A DNA stretch of 64,000 nucleotides from JAXLQL01 sp046331625. GTDB lineage: Bacteria; Acidobacteriota; Terriglobia; Bryobacterales; Bryobacteraceae. The notes below the pieces were generated by a model. It had not been told where the DNA came from. It worked only from the letters and a program-made list of their open reading frames with translations, and did no database searches. Location: the NCBI GenBank assembly GCA_046331625.1, contig JAXLQL010000023.1:74563-138562 (forward strand), in the 5' to 3' direction. Both the position numbers and the translations under genes were made by a program. This document shows, piece after piece, positions 55,093 through 64,000 of the stretch (position 1 is its first letter; every line of letters begins with the position of its first letter).

Positions 55093-56406
55093 CTACACCT
55101 CGTCGAGGGCCTTCTCCGCATCCCCGAACTTGCCAGGACGGTGCTCCATCTTGTCCATCATCGAAAGGAACAAGCGGCACATCTGGCGATCCGGCTTTTC
55201 GAGATAGTCGAGCACGCGCCCGCCCTTGACGCGGCCACCCGCGCCGCCCACCAGGATCACCGGCAACTGTCGAGCTTCGTGATTGCCCGTAAGCATGCTG
55301 GAACAATACAGCATCATCGTGTTGTCGAGCAGACTCCGGTCGCCTTCGCGGATCGCATCGAGCTTCCCGGCGATGTAGGCCACCTGTTCCAGGAAGAAGC
55401 GGTTCACCTTCAGCCAGTCGGCCGTATCCGAGTGCGAGAGCAAATGGTGGATCATGTAATCCACGCCGAGATTCGGAAACCGCAGCGAGCTGTGATCGTT
55501 GTTGAGCTTGAGCGTGGTGATGCGCGTGGTGTCGGTCTGGAAGCCGAGCACCAGAATGTCCGCCATCAGCCGCATATGCTCGGCGATGTCCTGCGGGATG
55601 CCATCGGCCGGCCGCTGCATGTTCGGCTTGTCGAGAGTGGGCCGCCATCCCTGCAGTTCGCCCTTCTTGCCCGCGTTGGCGATCCTTTGCTCCACGTCGC
55701 GAACGGAGTCGAGATACTCGTCGAGCTTGCGCTGATCGCCCGAGCTGATGTTGCGACGCAGTTGCCCGGCGTCAGCCAGCACTGCATCGAGCACGCTCTG
55801 ATCGCCCTTGCTCGCTTCGTCTTTGAACAGCCGGTCAAACGCCAGCGCCGGATAGATCTCGAGCGGGGTCGGCGTTGTCGGCGAGCTCCACGAAATGTGC
55901 GAGCTGTAGAGCATCGAGTAGTTCTTGTGCACCGACGGGTTCGACTTCTCGCACCCCAAAACAAGACTCGGAACTTTTGTCGAGTTGCCGTATTTCTGCG
56001 CCAGCAGTTGGTCGATGCTCGTACCGGACCGGATCTCGCCGCCCGATGCCAGCGGCGCGCCCGATAGCAGGTTCCCCGTCTGTGAGCTGTGGATGTTCCC
56101 CTTGAGCGCCTCGGCGTTGAACAACCCGCGGATGAACAGCATCTTCTCGCGGAACGGCAGCATCGGCTCGAGCACCTTGCCGAGTTCCATTTGCTTGCCT
56201 TCGCCACGAGCCCACCATTCCTTGCTGTGGAACCCGTTGCCCGAAAACAGCACAGCCAGCCGCACCGGAGCGGTGCTGGCCGCGGCCTTGCGTGGCTCGT
56301 CACCCCACACCGGAACCGACTCTAGCCACGGCAGCGCCATGGTGACGCCCATGCCTCGCAGCATCCTGCGGCGCGAAAGCTCGTGCCTACTCGTGTTCTT
56401 GCTCAT
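55093..56406 (-). CDS. DUF1552 family secreted protein
   Basis: This 437-residue protein has a Tat-like N-terminus (SRRRMLRGMGVTMALPWLES) and the DUF1552 body: VRLAVLFSGNGFHSKEWW, LEPMLPFREKMLFIRGLFN, SGTSIDQLLAQKYGNSTKVPSLVLGCE, SHISWSSPTTPTPLEIYPALAFDRLF, VRDVEQRIANAG, and a C-terminal NTMMLYCSSMLTGNHEARQLPVILVGGAGGRV. DUF1552 resembles DUF1501/sulphatase-like alkaline-phosphatase folds and nearly always follows a DUF1592 gene, as here (20-nt overlap). No catalytic role is established. It is the last gene of a four-gene operon. Confidence 0.92.
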   Translation of the reverse strand: MSKNTSRHELSRRRMLRGMGVTMALPWLESVPVWGDEPRKAAASTAPVRLAVLFSGNGFHSKEWWARGEGKQMELGKVLEPMLPFREKMLFIRGLFNAEALKGNIHSSQTGNLLSGAPLASGGEIRSGTSIDQLLAQKYGNSTKVPSLVLGCEKSNPSVHKNYSMLYSSHISWSSPTTPTPLEIYPALAFDRLFKDEASKGDQSVLDAVLADAGQLRRNISSGDQRKLDEYLDSVRDVEQRIANAGKKGELQGWRPTLDKPNMQRPADGIPQDIAEHMRLMADILVLGFQTDTTRITTLKLNNDHSSLRFPNLGVDYMIHHLLSHSDTADWLKVNRFFLEQVAYIAGKLDAIREGDRSLLDNTMMLYCSSMLTGNHEARQLPVILVGGAGGRVKGGRVLDYLEKPDRQMCRLFLSMMDKMEHRPGKFGDAEKALDEV

Positions 56407-59400
56407 GGTCTTTTCCTCGAATCTCGCGGAATTGGCGGCTCGTCACGATCATATCAATCGCGGTGCCCACGCGATACTCGTTGGCGGCGAGTTGCGTTTG
56501 GATCTCGGCCAGCAACGGCTCGTCGGAAAGCACCACGGCACGGCCCAGCGCATAGCCGAGCAGCTTCTTCGTGAATTGATGCAGAAACGCCGGCCGGCCC
56601 TTGCCGAGCACATACTGCTTCAATCCCTCGAGGCCATCGATCACCGTTCCGTCCTTCACCGTGGCGCGATCGTCGATCGGCCGCCCGCCCAAGTCCTTGT
56701 CGCGTAGCTTGCCAACGGCGTCGAAACGCTCGAGCGTGAACCCGAATGGATCCACACGTATGTGGCAACCCGAACAGCGTGGATCTTTCGTGTGCCGCTC
56801 CGTCATCGCCCGCATCGATAGCTCCGGGCCTTCTTCCGTGGGGAGCGGCGGAACATCCTTCGGCGGACGCGGGAGCTTTTCGCCAAGCATCACCTCGAGC
56901 AACCAATTGCCGCGCAAGATCGGGCTCGTCCGCGACGCCCCCGCTTGCTTGGCCAATACCGCCCCTTGCCCCAGCACGCCGCCGCGCGAGTACTTCGCGA
57001 CGCCATCCACGCGGCGAAACTCGGAGCCTGCCACCCCCGGAATGCCATAGTGCTTGGCTAGAGCCTCGTTCAAGAACGAGTGATCGGATTTCACGAGACT
57101 CAGCACGGACCCGTTGTTGCGGAACAGATCCGCCAGGTACTCGATCGCTTCCTCATACATGGGCGCGCGCAGGTCACGGAATTCAGGGAAGTGACGCTCG
57201 CTCTTCTCATCCAGCGTGTCGAAGCCGTAGATGTGCAGCCACGCCGCGCCGAACTCGGTGGCGAGCCTGCGCACCCGCGCATCGCGCACCATGCGCCGAG
57301 CCTGTTCACGCACACCCGCGGCCGTTGCGAGCTTGCCGCCTTCCGCGGCGGCACGGAGCTCCGCGTCCGGTTGCGACGACCAGAGAAAATAGCTGAGGCG
57401 GCTCGCGATCTCGTCACCGCTCACTGGCGTCGCGAGCTTGCCGGGCTTGGTCTGCTCGGTACGGTACAGGAACGCGGGTGACACCAACACACGCGCCAGC
57501 ATCAGGCGGATCGCGTCTTCGTGCGGCAACTCCTGCTTGCGAAGTTGCGCGTAGAGCCCCCGCAGTTGCTGTTCTTCCGCCGCTGTCACGCGCCGCCGGT
57601 ATGCACGCCCGGCGAACTCCACAACGGCATCCACGTGCCGCGGTTCACTCACCGCCAATGTCTTCCGGAACGCCGCCGCCCGGTCCATGATCGGCTTTCG
57701 CAGCGGTTCGAACTTCGATGGATCCGCGTCCTGAGTGGCGTACTGCCACAGTTGCTCGAACGCGTCCACGAGCGTGATCGCGTCGCGACTCACGTAGTGC
57801 AGTTCGTCCCACAGCCGGTCAAGCTTTGCCTTCTCGGCGTCATTCAGAATCAAGCGCGAGAGATGGGTGTCTTCGCGGTGGTAGAGCGTGAGCGTCACCA
57901 CTTCGTCCACTGGAACGATCTTCGTGTAGCACAGCGACGCGGGAAACACGCGCCGGAACTCTTCGAACGCCGCCTCCATCTGCTTGCGCCCCGCTGCCGC
58001 TTCATTGGCGATGACTGGCATCGCGTACGACACGGTCTGATTGTTCGAGCTCCACGTGCCCTTGGCGTCGCCGATTCCCGTGCCAGCCACCAACAGCTCG
58101 CTGCGTGCACTCGGTTTCGCCGTGGTCACTTCCAGTTGCACAGTGCCTACGGTGGTTCCCGTGGTCACGAACTCGCTGTTCACAACCAAGTCCGCCGGCA
58201 GTCGAAGCTCGGTTACTGCTGGAGCCTGCACGCGAATATCTGCGGGCTCCCGCGTAGCCGGCGCATTCACGCCCGCGAACAACGGTCCTGCGAGCGAAGC
58301 CAATTGCCGGTAGAGCGCCGCATCCGGGGTCGCGTCTCGGGCCGTGGGAGCGGGTCCTGTGAGCAACTTTTCGAGTGCCGCAGCCAAGCGCCGCTTCTCG
58401 CTGGCATCGTCAGCCGACTGCCACCGCGCCAACAGCGACCCCGCGGGGATTACGGTGCCGCTTCCCTCCCCTGTCACAGGCTCGGAGTAGAATCGCCAGA
58501 CGCCGTTCGGGTTCCCTGCGAGAACCTTACCGGAAACATCCGCCGCCAGCGACCACTTGTCGATCCTCACCTCCACATCGGTGAGGTCGCACGAATGATT
58601 CGCTTCCCTCGGGCCGATCAACAGCGATATCAGATCGCCCTCTTGCACCTGCACCCGCTCGAACGGACCCACCGTCACCGCGGCCGCGTTCCGCGCTTCG
58701 CCTTCGGCCAGCCGCTGCCGCGTGCTTCCTCGCCGCATCTCGAGCGACCATGTGATCCCGTTTCCGCATTCCGGATGCGCGCGCTGCAATCGCGACTCCA
58801 CCCGCACCGTGGCCGCAACCGGGCTGAGCCAACCCGCCGCCGCATAATGCGTAGGCGAAGGATGCATCGCCACCCCGTGCGGCTTCATGTTCCCAGGTAC
58901 ACGCACATGCCGATCGGATGAATTGGCGAGCAGGGTGACCGGCCCTTCCGACCAGCCCTGCACGAAATCGTAGTTCGACGACTTTTCCACCTTCTTGGCG
59001 AGCAGCGCGAGCTTGTACTCAGCCGGTGCGCCCGCACCCAAATAGTCGAACCACGCCTTCGTGGCGTCGTCGCTCGGGGTCCTGGATCCCTCGGCCACTG
59101 CGTTCAATGAAGCCGCCGTGGCGGCGAACACCTTCACGCGCCGCGCGCTCAATTCCGATAGAAAAGCGCGTAGATCGCGCGCCAGAATCGGAGCCCGGCC
59201 TGCAATTGCGATGCGTGGCTCGTGCCACACTACCGCATCACCGGTGGCGCCGTCTCCGGCATTGTGCGCCGCCAGGTACACAGTAGTGTCGGCTCCGTCG
59301 GCAGCGGGCAGCTTCACGCGAAAGTCCTGCTTGGCAACAATCGGCGTCACTGGCTCCATCCACGCCTTCGGACCATCCACCTTTCCGATATGCCCCACGC

Positions 59401-60349
59401 TCGAGAACTTCCACAGCGTGTTCTGCCACAGCTCGATTTCTTTCGCCGCGCCGTCAACATCGCCCTTGCGCCACTTCGCGCGCACTCCATCGAGTACTGG
59501 AGACTTCCCGTTGGCCGCGAGCAACGCCACGAGCGTAGCCATGTACTTCGGGCTGAGCGAGTGGCGCTTGGCAACGGTCGCGATGCGCTCGGCGCTCGCT
59601 GCGTCTCGCAGTTCGAGCGAAGCCGACAAATATCGTTTGAGTGGAATCGTTCCGCCTCGATTCTTATCGAGCGCGATGCCTTGTTGCGTCACCGTGTCGA
59701 CGCCGCCCGCTTCGGTGTGGCGCGAATAGAACGCGCGGATTTCGGCGAGCAGTTCATCGGTCCAGTCGCGGCGCGATGCCGCGGCCGAGAAGCGAATTCC
59801 CGTGGGAGTCAACATCGCGTGGCTCGCGATCGCCTTGCCCGCATCGAGATACTTCGAAACCAGCGCGGGCGACATCGAGAGCGCGTTGCCTGTGTTCATG
59901 AAGCCTTCGCCCGCGGCGCCGTCAGCCGGAAACTCCTTCGCCGGATCGAGCGTGGCAACGCCTGTCAAATCGCGCACCGTGTAGGTGTACTCAGCGTTGT
60001 CGAGCCTGCGCAACACCACCGGACCCGGATCGCCTGCCTTGGCTCGCGCCGCCACCGCCAGCGCCCCGTTCACCCACGAGATCAGACTCGCGCGCTCGGC
60101 AGCGGCAGGTTGCGGCATGGCCTTCGGCGGCATCTCGCCGAGCGAAAGCTGCTCCACCATCTTCTGCCACGGCCGCGTGTCTTTCGCGATGTCGGCTTCC
60201 GTGCGGAAGCGTTCGAGATCCAGATCGCCGACGTGCTTCGCCGTCGAGTGACAGGTGAAACAGTAGCGAACGAGCACCGGGCGCACATCGCCTTCGAACG
60301 TGGCGGCAAATGCAGCCGCCGCACTCAACACCAACAGAATCCGTATCAC
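56387..60349 (-). CDS. DUF1592 family protein with two cytochrome-c-type haem motifs
   Basis: This is a 1320-residue exported protein (signal peptide 1-16). Haem site CFTCH lies at residues 30-34 in a PSCyt1-like domain, followed by DUF1587 (VVLRRLDNAEYTYTVRDLTGV). A long middle region (about 170-790) has strand-rich stretches (VQEGDLISLLIGPREANHSCDL) and helices. Then come DUF1595 (FAGRAYRRRVTAAEEQQLRGLYAQL), DUF1592 (SRLSYFLWSSQPDAELRAAA), DUF1588 (GVLGQGAVLAKQAGASRTSPILRGNWLLEVMLG) and DUF1585 (FTKKLLGYALGRAVV), with a second haem motif CSGCH at about 1200. The set is known from Planctomycetes and Acidobacteria; electron transfer or polymer oxidation is suspected but unproven. Confidence 0.92.
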   Translation of the reverse strand: MIRILLVLSAAAAFAATFEGDVRPVLVRYCFTCHSTAKHVGDLDLERFRTEADIAKDTRPWQKMVEQLSLGEMPPKAMPQPAAAERASLISWVNGALAVAARAKAGDPGPVVLRRLDNAEYTYTVRDLTGVATLDPAKEFPADGAAGEGFMNTGNALSMSPALVSKYLDAGKAIASHAMLTPTGIRFSAAASRRDWTDELLAEIRAFYSRHTEAGGVDTVTQQGIALDKNRGGTIPLKRYLSASLELRDAASAERIATVAKRHSLSPKYMATLVALLAANGKSPVLDGVRAKWRKGDVDGAAKEIELWQNTLWKFSSVGHIGKVDGPKAWMEPVTPIVAKQDFRVKLPAADGADTTVYLAAHNAGDGATGDAVVWHEPRIAIAGRAPILARDLRAFLSELSARRVKVFAATAASLNAVAEGSRTPSDDATKAWFDYLGAGAPAEYKLALLAKKVEKSSNYDFVQGWSEGPVTLLANSSDRHVRVPGNMKPHGVAMHPSPTHYAAAGWLSPVAATVRVESRLQRAHPECGNGITWSLEMRRGSTRQRLAEGEARNAAAVTVGPFERVQVQEGDLISLLIGPREANHSCDLTDVEVRIDKWSLAADVSGKVLAGNPNGVWRFYSEPVTGEGSGTVIPAGSLLARWQSADDASEKRRLAAALEKLLTGPAPTARDATPDAALYRQLASLAGPLFAGVNAPATREPADIRVQAPAVTELRLPADLVVNSEFVTTGTTVGTVQLEVTTAKPSARSELLVAGTGIGDAKGTWSSNNQTVSYAMPVIANEAAAGRKQMEAAFEEFRRVFPASLCYTKIVPVDEVVTLTLYHREDTHLSRLILNDAEKAKLDRLWDELHYVSRDAITLVDAFEQLWQYATQDADPSKFEPLRKPIMDRAAAFRKTLAVSEPRHVDAVVEFAGRAYRRRVTAAEEQQLRGLYAQLRKQELPHEDAIRLMLARVLVSPAFLYRTEQTKPGKLATPVSGDEIASRLSYFLWSSQPDAELRAAAEGGKLATAAGVREQARRMVRDARVRRLATEFGAAWLHIYGFDTLDEKSERHFPEFRDLRAPMYEEAIEYLADLFRNNGSVLSLVKSDHSFLNEALAKHYGIPGVAGSEFRRVDGVAKYSRGGVLGQGAVLAKQAGASRTSPILRGNWLLEVMLGEKLPRPPKDVPPLPTEEGPELSMRAMTERHTKDPRCSGCHIRVDPFGFTLERFDAVGKLRDKDLGGRPIDDRATVKDGTVIDGLEGLKQYVLGKGRPAFLHQFTKKLLGYALGRAVVLSDEPLLAEIQTQLAANEYRVGTAIDMIVTSRQFREIRGKDHEQEHE

Positions 60350-61755
60350 GCCAAAAGCTCTTTCACCACGCGCCCGGCTACATCGGTCAACCGGAATTGC
60401 CGGCCCTGGAATTTGAACGTCAGCTTTTCATGATCGATCCCGAGCAGGTGCAGGATTGTCGCCTGCAGATCGTGGATGTGCACGCCATTCTCGGCAACAT
60501 TGAATCCGAAATCGTCGCTTGCTCCGTGCTCGTGGCCCTGCTTCACTCCACCACCCGCCATCCACATCGAAAAGACGCGGCCATGATGATCGCGACCGTA
60601 GGAATCCGGCTTCACCGGACCTTGCCCGTACACCGTGCGCCCGAACTCGCCGCCCCAAATCACGAGCGTGTCTTTGAGCAGCCCGCGCTGTTCGAGATCC
60701 TGGATCAGGCCCGCCGAAGCTTGATCGGTATCGCGCGCCAGTGGAGGCAACTTCTCGGTCAGCCCGCCATGATGATCCCACCCGCGGTGATAAAGCTGGA
60801 TGAATCGCACGTCGCGTTCGGCCAGCCGCCGCGCGAGCAGACAATTCGCCGCGAACGTACCGGGCTTGCGCGCCGCTTCGCCGTAAAGATCGAAGACGTG
60901 CTGCGGCTCCTTTGACGTGTCCACTAGATCCGGAACGCTCGTCTGCATCCGGAAAGCCATCTCATACTGCGCGATCCGCGTTTCAATTTCCGGATCCCCC
61001 ACCTTGTCATGCAGGCGCTGGTTCAACTCGGCCAGCCCATCGAGTTGGCTGCGCCGGCTCTCGCGCGTGACGCCCGGCGGGTTCGAGAGATGCAGCACGG
61101 GATCTCCGCCCGAGCGAAACTGCACGCCCTGATGCCGGCTCGGCAGGAACCCTGAGCCCCACAACCGCGCCAGCAAGCCTTGATCGGGCATGCCGTTCGA
61201 AGGCAGCGAATTCAGCACCACAAACGCTGGCAGATTCGCGTTCGCGCTTCCCAAGCCATAGTCCACCCACGATCCCAGGCACGGCCGGCCCGGCAACTGG
61301 CTGCCGGTCTGAATAAACGTAATCGCCGGATCGTGATTGATGGCTTCCGTGTTCAGCGACTTCAGCACGCAGATCTTGTCCGCCACTTTACCCATGTGCG
61401 GCAGGAGCTCACTCAACCAGCGGCCGCAATCGCCGTACTGCCGGAACGGGTACATGGTCGGCACGATGGGAAAGCGGTCCTGATGCGCCACCATGCCCGT
61501 GATACGTTGGCCGCCGAAAATCGAGGGCGGAATATCCTGGTCAAACCGGCCTTTCAACGCGGGCTTGTAGTCGAGCAGGTCGAGGTGCGAGGGTCCACCG
61601 GACTGGTGCAGAAAGATGACGCGCTTGGCTCGCGGTGCGAAGTTCGGAAATGCCGTTGCGGCTTTCGCTGGGCCGTTCAAGAGCGAGCCCAGCGCAGCCA
61701 CGCCCAAGCCGTACCCGGTCCGCGCCAAGAGTTCTCTTCGTGAGTACATGGTCAT
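60346..61755 (-). CDS. DUF1501 family secreted protein
   Basis: This 469-residue protein starts with a Tat-type signal (SRRELLARTGYGLGVAALGSLL) and is a DUF1501, sulphatase/alkaline-phosphatase-like protein: VIFLHQSGGPSHLDLLDYKP, INHDPAITFIQTGSQLPGRPCLGSWVDYGLG, FIQLYHRGWDHHGGL, VIWGGEFGRTVYGQG, GRDHHGRVFSMWMAGGG and HDLQATILHLLGIDHEKLTF. Metal ligands of the alkaline-phosphatase superfamily (D and H in GWDHH, EFGRT, GRDHH) are kept. Both ends overlap neighbours by 4 nt. It is the usual partner of a DUF1549/DUF1553 protein, found here just upstream. The substrate is unknown. Confidence 0.93.
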   Translation of the reverse strand: MTMYSRRELLARTGYGLGVAALGSLLNGPAKAATAFPNFAPRAKRVIFLHQSGGPSHLDLLDYKPALKGRFDQDIPPSIFGGQRITGMVAHQDRFPIVPTMYPFRQYGDCGRWLSELLPHMGKVADKICVLKSLNTEAINHDPAITFIQTGSQLPGRPCLGSWVDYGLGSANANLPAFVVLNSLPSNGMPDQGLLARLWGSGFLPSRHQGVQFRSGGDPVLHLSNPPGVTRESRRSQLDGLAELNQRLHDKVGDPEIETRIAQYEMAFRMQTSVPDLVDTSKEPQHVFDLYGEAARKPGTFAANCLLARRLAERDVRFIQLYHRGWDHHGGLTEKLPPLARDTDQASAGLIQDLEQRGLLKDTLVIWGGEFGRTVYGQGPVKPDSYGRDHHGRVFSMWMAGGGVKQGHEHGASDDFGFNVAENGVHIHDLQATILHLLGIDHEKLTFKFQGRQFRLTDVAGRVVKELLA

Positions 61756-64000
61756 CCCTTCGTCACCACTTCGTCCAAATTCAGGATCATGTTCATCACC
61801 GCCGTGTACGCCGCGAGTTCGCTCACCGCGATCGAGTCATTGCGTGGCGAAGCGCCCACGCCGATCAGCTTCCGCGCCGCATCTTCGTTCGCCGCATAAG
61901 CCGCCATCTGCTGCTCGAGCACCTTGCCGAGCGTCCGCATCTCTGCGCTGTCGGGCGCGCGGCCCGTCGCCAGTTGGAATGCATATGCAAGCCGCGACTC
62001 CGGCGCACGCCCGCCCTCTGCGATTGCGCGCTCAGCGAACCTTCGCGCTGCCTCGACGAATATCGGATCGTTCAACAGAGTCAAGGCTTGCAGCGGTGTG
62101 TTCGTGGTGGACCGGCGCACGATGCAGAACTCGCGATCCGGCGCATCGAACACCGTCATCGTCGGATGCGGCACCGTGCGCTTCCAGAACGTATAGAGAC
62201 TCCGCCGGTACAGATCATCGCCGCGGCTGTCGGTCCAGGAGGTTCCCGGATAATCCGCCGCTACTACGATGCCGTTGTAGAGCCCCGCCGGCTGATACGG
62301 GAAGACGCTTTCTCCGCCGACCCGATGCTTCATGAGCCCCGCGATGGTGAGCGCCTGATCCCGGATCACCTCAGCCGGAAGCCGGAACCGCGGTCCCCGT
62401 GCCAACAGCGCATTCTCGGGATCGCGCGCGATCAGTTCTAGAGGCGCGGCCGAGTCTTGCCGGTAGGTTGCCGAGAGCACCATGCGCCGCATCAACGCCT
62501 TTACGTTCCACCCCGAGTCGACGAACTCGCGAGCGAGCCAATCGAGCACCTCTGGATTCGATGGCGGCGAGCCTTGCACGCCGAAGTTCTCGCTCGTCTT
62601 CACCAAACCCTGCCCAAACAATTGTTGCCAGAAACGGTTTACCACCACGCGCGCCGTCAACGGATGGTCCGGTTTCGTCAGCCACTTCGCCAGGCCGAGG
62701 CGATTCTTCGGAGCCCCCTCCGGCCAAGCGCCCAGCAGGGCTTCGGGAACGCCGGGTTCCACTTTCTCGCCCGGCTGGTTATATTGGCCTCTCGCCAACA
62801 CAAACGCAGGTCGCGGCGTGGGCATGTCTTGCATCACCATTGCGGTCGGGATCTCACGCCGCAACGAAAGCCACTCGGCTTCGAGCTTCTCGCGCTGCGC
62901 TGCCGCCTCTTCATATGCCGGGTCGTGCGCGCGCAGTCCCGCTTCTCGCAGCCATCTCTGCTCGGCTGCCGTTGCCTTGCCCTCGATCATGCGCGCGGCC
63001 GCGTAGCGCAAACCCGCGCCGCCGAACATGCCGCGAAGCTCATCGGCGTTCAGCCGCCGCGACCACACGCCTATTGAATCGAGTCGCCCATGGAAACGCG
63101 TCACGTCGTTGCCGGGGTGGTTGTCCCAGCCGAGCCGGAACTTGGTGGACGATGGCTTGTCAGACTTCTCGTCGGGAATCTGCGCACCATCGTGAATCAC
63201 CGTCATGGGCAACTCGTGCCCATCTACCCAAACCCTTACCCAGGCTGCGTGCATGCGATTGGCCGGCTTGCCGCCGGAGCCTACATAAGCCAGCGCCACG
63301 TGCCGCCACTCGCCGCTCGCGATTTTCGCGCCCTCGCTGCGCACCCGGATCGAATAAGCCGGGAATCGCTGCCCAAAACGAAACTCGATCTCGCCGCCCA
63401 CCAACCGCAATTCGATCCCGTTGCCATACGTGGTCGCAGCCGGATTGCGCGCATAGTCGATCGCCGAAAGCAGCGGAGCGTCGGTGTCGCCTTCGGCTGG
63501 GTTCAACCACATCGCGAACGTCGTAGCCCCGCGCTTCGAAATCGGCACTGGCGGCATTTCGGGTTTGCCCCTCGACACGCATGCCTTACCTTCGATTCCC
63601 TCCTGCAACTCGTAGCCGGTCTCCGCCTTCTCGCATTCGAGACGCCACACAGCGCCGCCGGGGACCGTGCTCGAAGCGTCAACCGCCTGGCCGTTCCACT
63701 TCCACGATTGCTCCCGCCCCGCCATGCGCTCCGACAATCGCGCGATCGCACCCTCGATCTCGCCGAGCTTCTTCTGCTGGTCGCGCGTCGGCGCCGGAAT
63801 CATCGGCACCGCGTTCGCCACGCGACCGTCTTCGCCCAATTCGGGAACGCTGTTGAAGAACGCGAATAGCCGATAGTGATCGCGCTGTGTCAGCGGATCG
63901 TACTTGTGATCGTGGCAGCGCGTGCATTCGAGTGTGAGCCCGAGCCACGACATTCCGAGCGTTCGCACGCGATCAGCCACGTACTCCACCCGATACTCTT
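61752..64000 (-). CDS. DUF1549/DUF1553 (PSD1-type) protein, N-terminus beyond the window
   Basis: At least 748 residues are present; the frame runs off the right edge as EYRVEYVADRV, so the true start lies outside. Visible: MSWLGLTLECTRCHDHKYDPLTQRDHY, the end of DUF1549 with a haem-like CTRCH motif, a concanavalin-like LamG insert (TTFAMWLNPAEGDTDAPLLSAIDY to VTRFHGRLDSIGVW), and DUF1553 (RLGLAKWLTKPDHPLTARVVVNRFWQQLFGQGLVKTSENFGVQG, VFDAPDREFCIVRRSTTNTPLQALTLLNDPIFVEAARRFAERA). It pairs with DUF1501 through an ATGA overlap. Signal peptide and first haem site should be in the missing part. An extracellular redox or glycan-related role is inferred only. Confidence 0.92.
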   Translation of the reverse strand, partial: EYRVEYVADRVRTLGMSWLGLTLECTRCHDHKYDPLTQRDHYRLFAFFNSVPELGEDGRVANAVPMIPAPTRDQQKKLGEIEGAIARLSERMAGREQSWKWNGQAVDASSTVPGGAVWRLECEKAETGYELQEGIEGKACVSRGKPEMPPVPISKRGATTFAMWLNPAEGDTDAPLLSAIDYARNPAATTYGNGIELRLVGGEIEFRFGQRFPAYSIRVRSEGAKIASGEWRHVALAYVGSGGKPANRMHAAWVRVWVDGHELPMTVIHDGAQIPDEKSDKPSSTKFRLGWDNHPGNDVTRFHGRLDSIGVWSRRLNADELRGMFGGAGLRYAAARMIEGKATAAEQRWLREAGLRAHDPAYEEAAAQREKLEAEWLSLRREIPTAMVMQDMPTPRPAFVLARGQYNQPGEKVEPGVPEALLGAWPEGAPKNRLGLAKWLTKPDHPLTARVVVNRFWQQLFGQGLVKTSENFGVQGSPPSNPEVLDWLAREFVDSGWNVKALMRRMVLSATYRQDSAAPLELIARDPENALLARGPRFRLPAEVIRDQALTIAGLMKHRVGGESVFPYQPAGLYNGIVVAADYPGTSWTDSRGDDLYRRSLYTFWKRTVPHPTMTVFDAPDREFCIVRRSTTNTPLQALTLLNDPIFVEAARRFAERAIAEGGRAPESRLAYAFQLATGRAPDSAEMRTLGKVLEQQMAAYAANEDAARKLIGVGASPRNDSIAVSELAAYTAVMNMILNLDEVVTKG

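Noticed and set aside
1..64000. CRISPR arrays, rRNA, tRNA, insertion sequences or prophage genes
   Set aside because: No regularly spaced repeats, no tRNA-like cloverleaf, no transposase, integrase or phage structural motif was recognised on either strand.

Overview
The window is GC-rich (roughly 63-65 % by eye) bacterial chromosome. The mix of families points to Acidobacteriota, most likely the Bryobacterales/Solibacter group: an Oar-type TonB-dependent receptor with an N-terminal carboxypeptidase-regulatory domain, DUF1501/DUF1549-DUF1553/DUF1592/DUF1552 secreted proteins with haem motifs, a DUF4159 protein, a PilJ-type chemosensory operon, and several Gfo/Idh/MocA oxidoreductases. The lineage is inferred from gene content; no rRNA or tRNA gene was seen.

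Layout. 1-5.7 kb, mostly minus strand: the end of a FAD oxidoreductase, Maf, a DUF72 protein and a PcrA/UvrD helicase coupled to a tiny basic protein, with about 600 bp of apparently non-coding or decayed DNA on each side of the DUF72 gene. 5.7-9.5 kb, plus: a 53-residue protein with a probably leaderless start, then an overlapping trio (secreted glycoside hydrolase, sugar-type oxidoreductase, a Pnkp-like RNA-repair enzyme without ligase). 9.5-14.7 kb: FliS and FlaG (minus); acylphosphatase, MFS transporter, secreted zinc peptidase and DUF4159 protein (plus); an endonuclease relic; a small membrane protein (minus). 14.9-23.9 kb, plus: an inactive-looking M16 protein followed by a compact PilG/PilH/PilI/PilJ/ChpA-like chemosensory operon. 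24-27.2 kb: an oxidoreductase pair, then a DUF6088/AbiEii-type toxin-antitoxin locus whose toxin frame is broken. 27.5-29.8 kb: an aminotransferase (minus) and a SPASM radical SAM enzyme (plus).

29.9-39.0 kb, minus: a six-gene operon in which every junction is a 4-nt stop/start overlap. It holds a TPR-like exported protein, an acetate-kinase-like protein and four tandem paralogous polytopic membrane proteins sharing an NEHR motif; this is the most unusual gene arrangement here. 39-42 kb, plus: a small secreted beta protein, a sugar/ureide-type permease, and an ECF sigma/anti-sigma pair. 42-48.7 kb: a GT39-type glycosyltransferase and a GH36-like galactosidase (minus), then a four-PAS hybrid histidine kinase (plus). 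48.9-55 kb: a membrane spermidine-synthase-like protein (minus), a coiled-coil protein ending in a strong terminator, and a 1099-residue Oar-like receptor with a probable leaderless start (plus). 55.1-64 kb, minus: a four-gene operon (DUF1549/1553, DUF1501, DUF1592, DUF1552) running off the right edge.

A dispersed two-hairpin repeat, each hairpin closed by TGAA, occurs in clear copies at 9371, 32757 and 42927, a half copy at 48801, and probable decayed copies near 2650, 2749 and 14363. Three of the copies lie inside open reading frames without breaking them.
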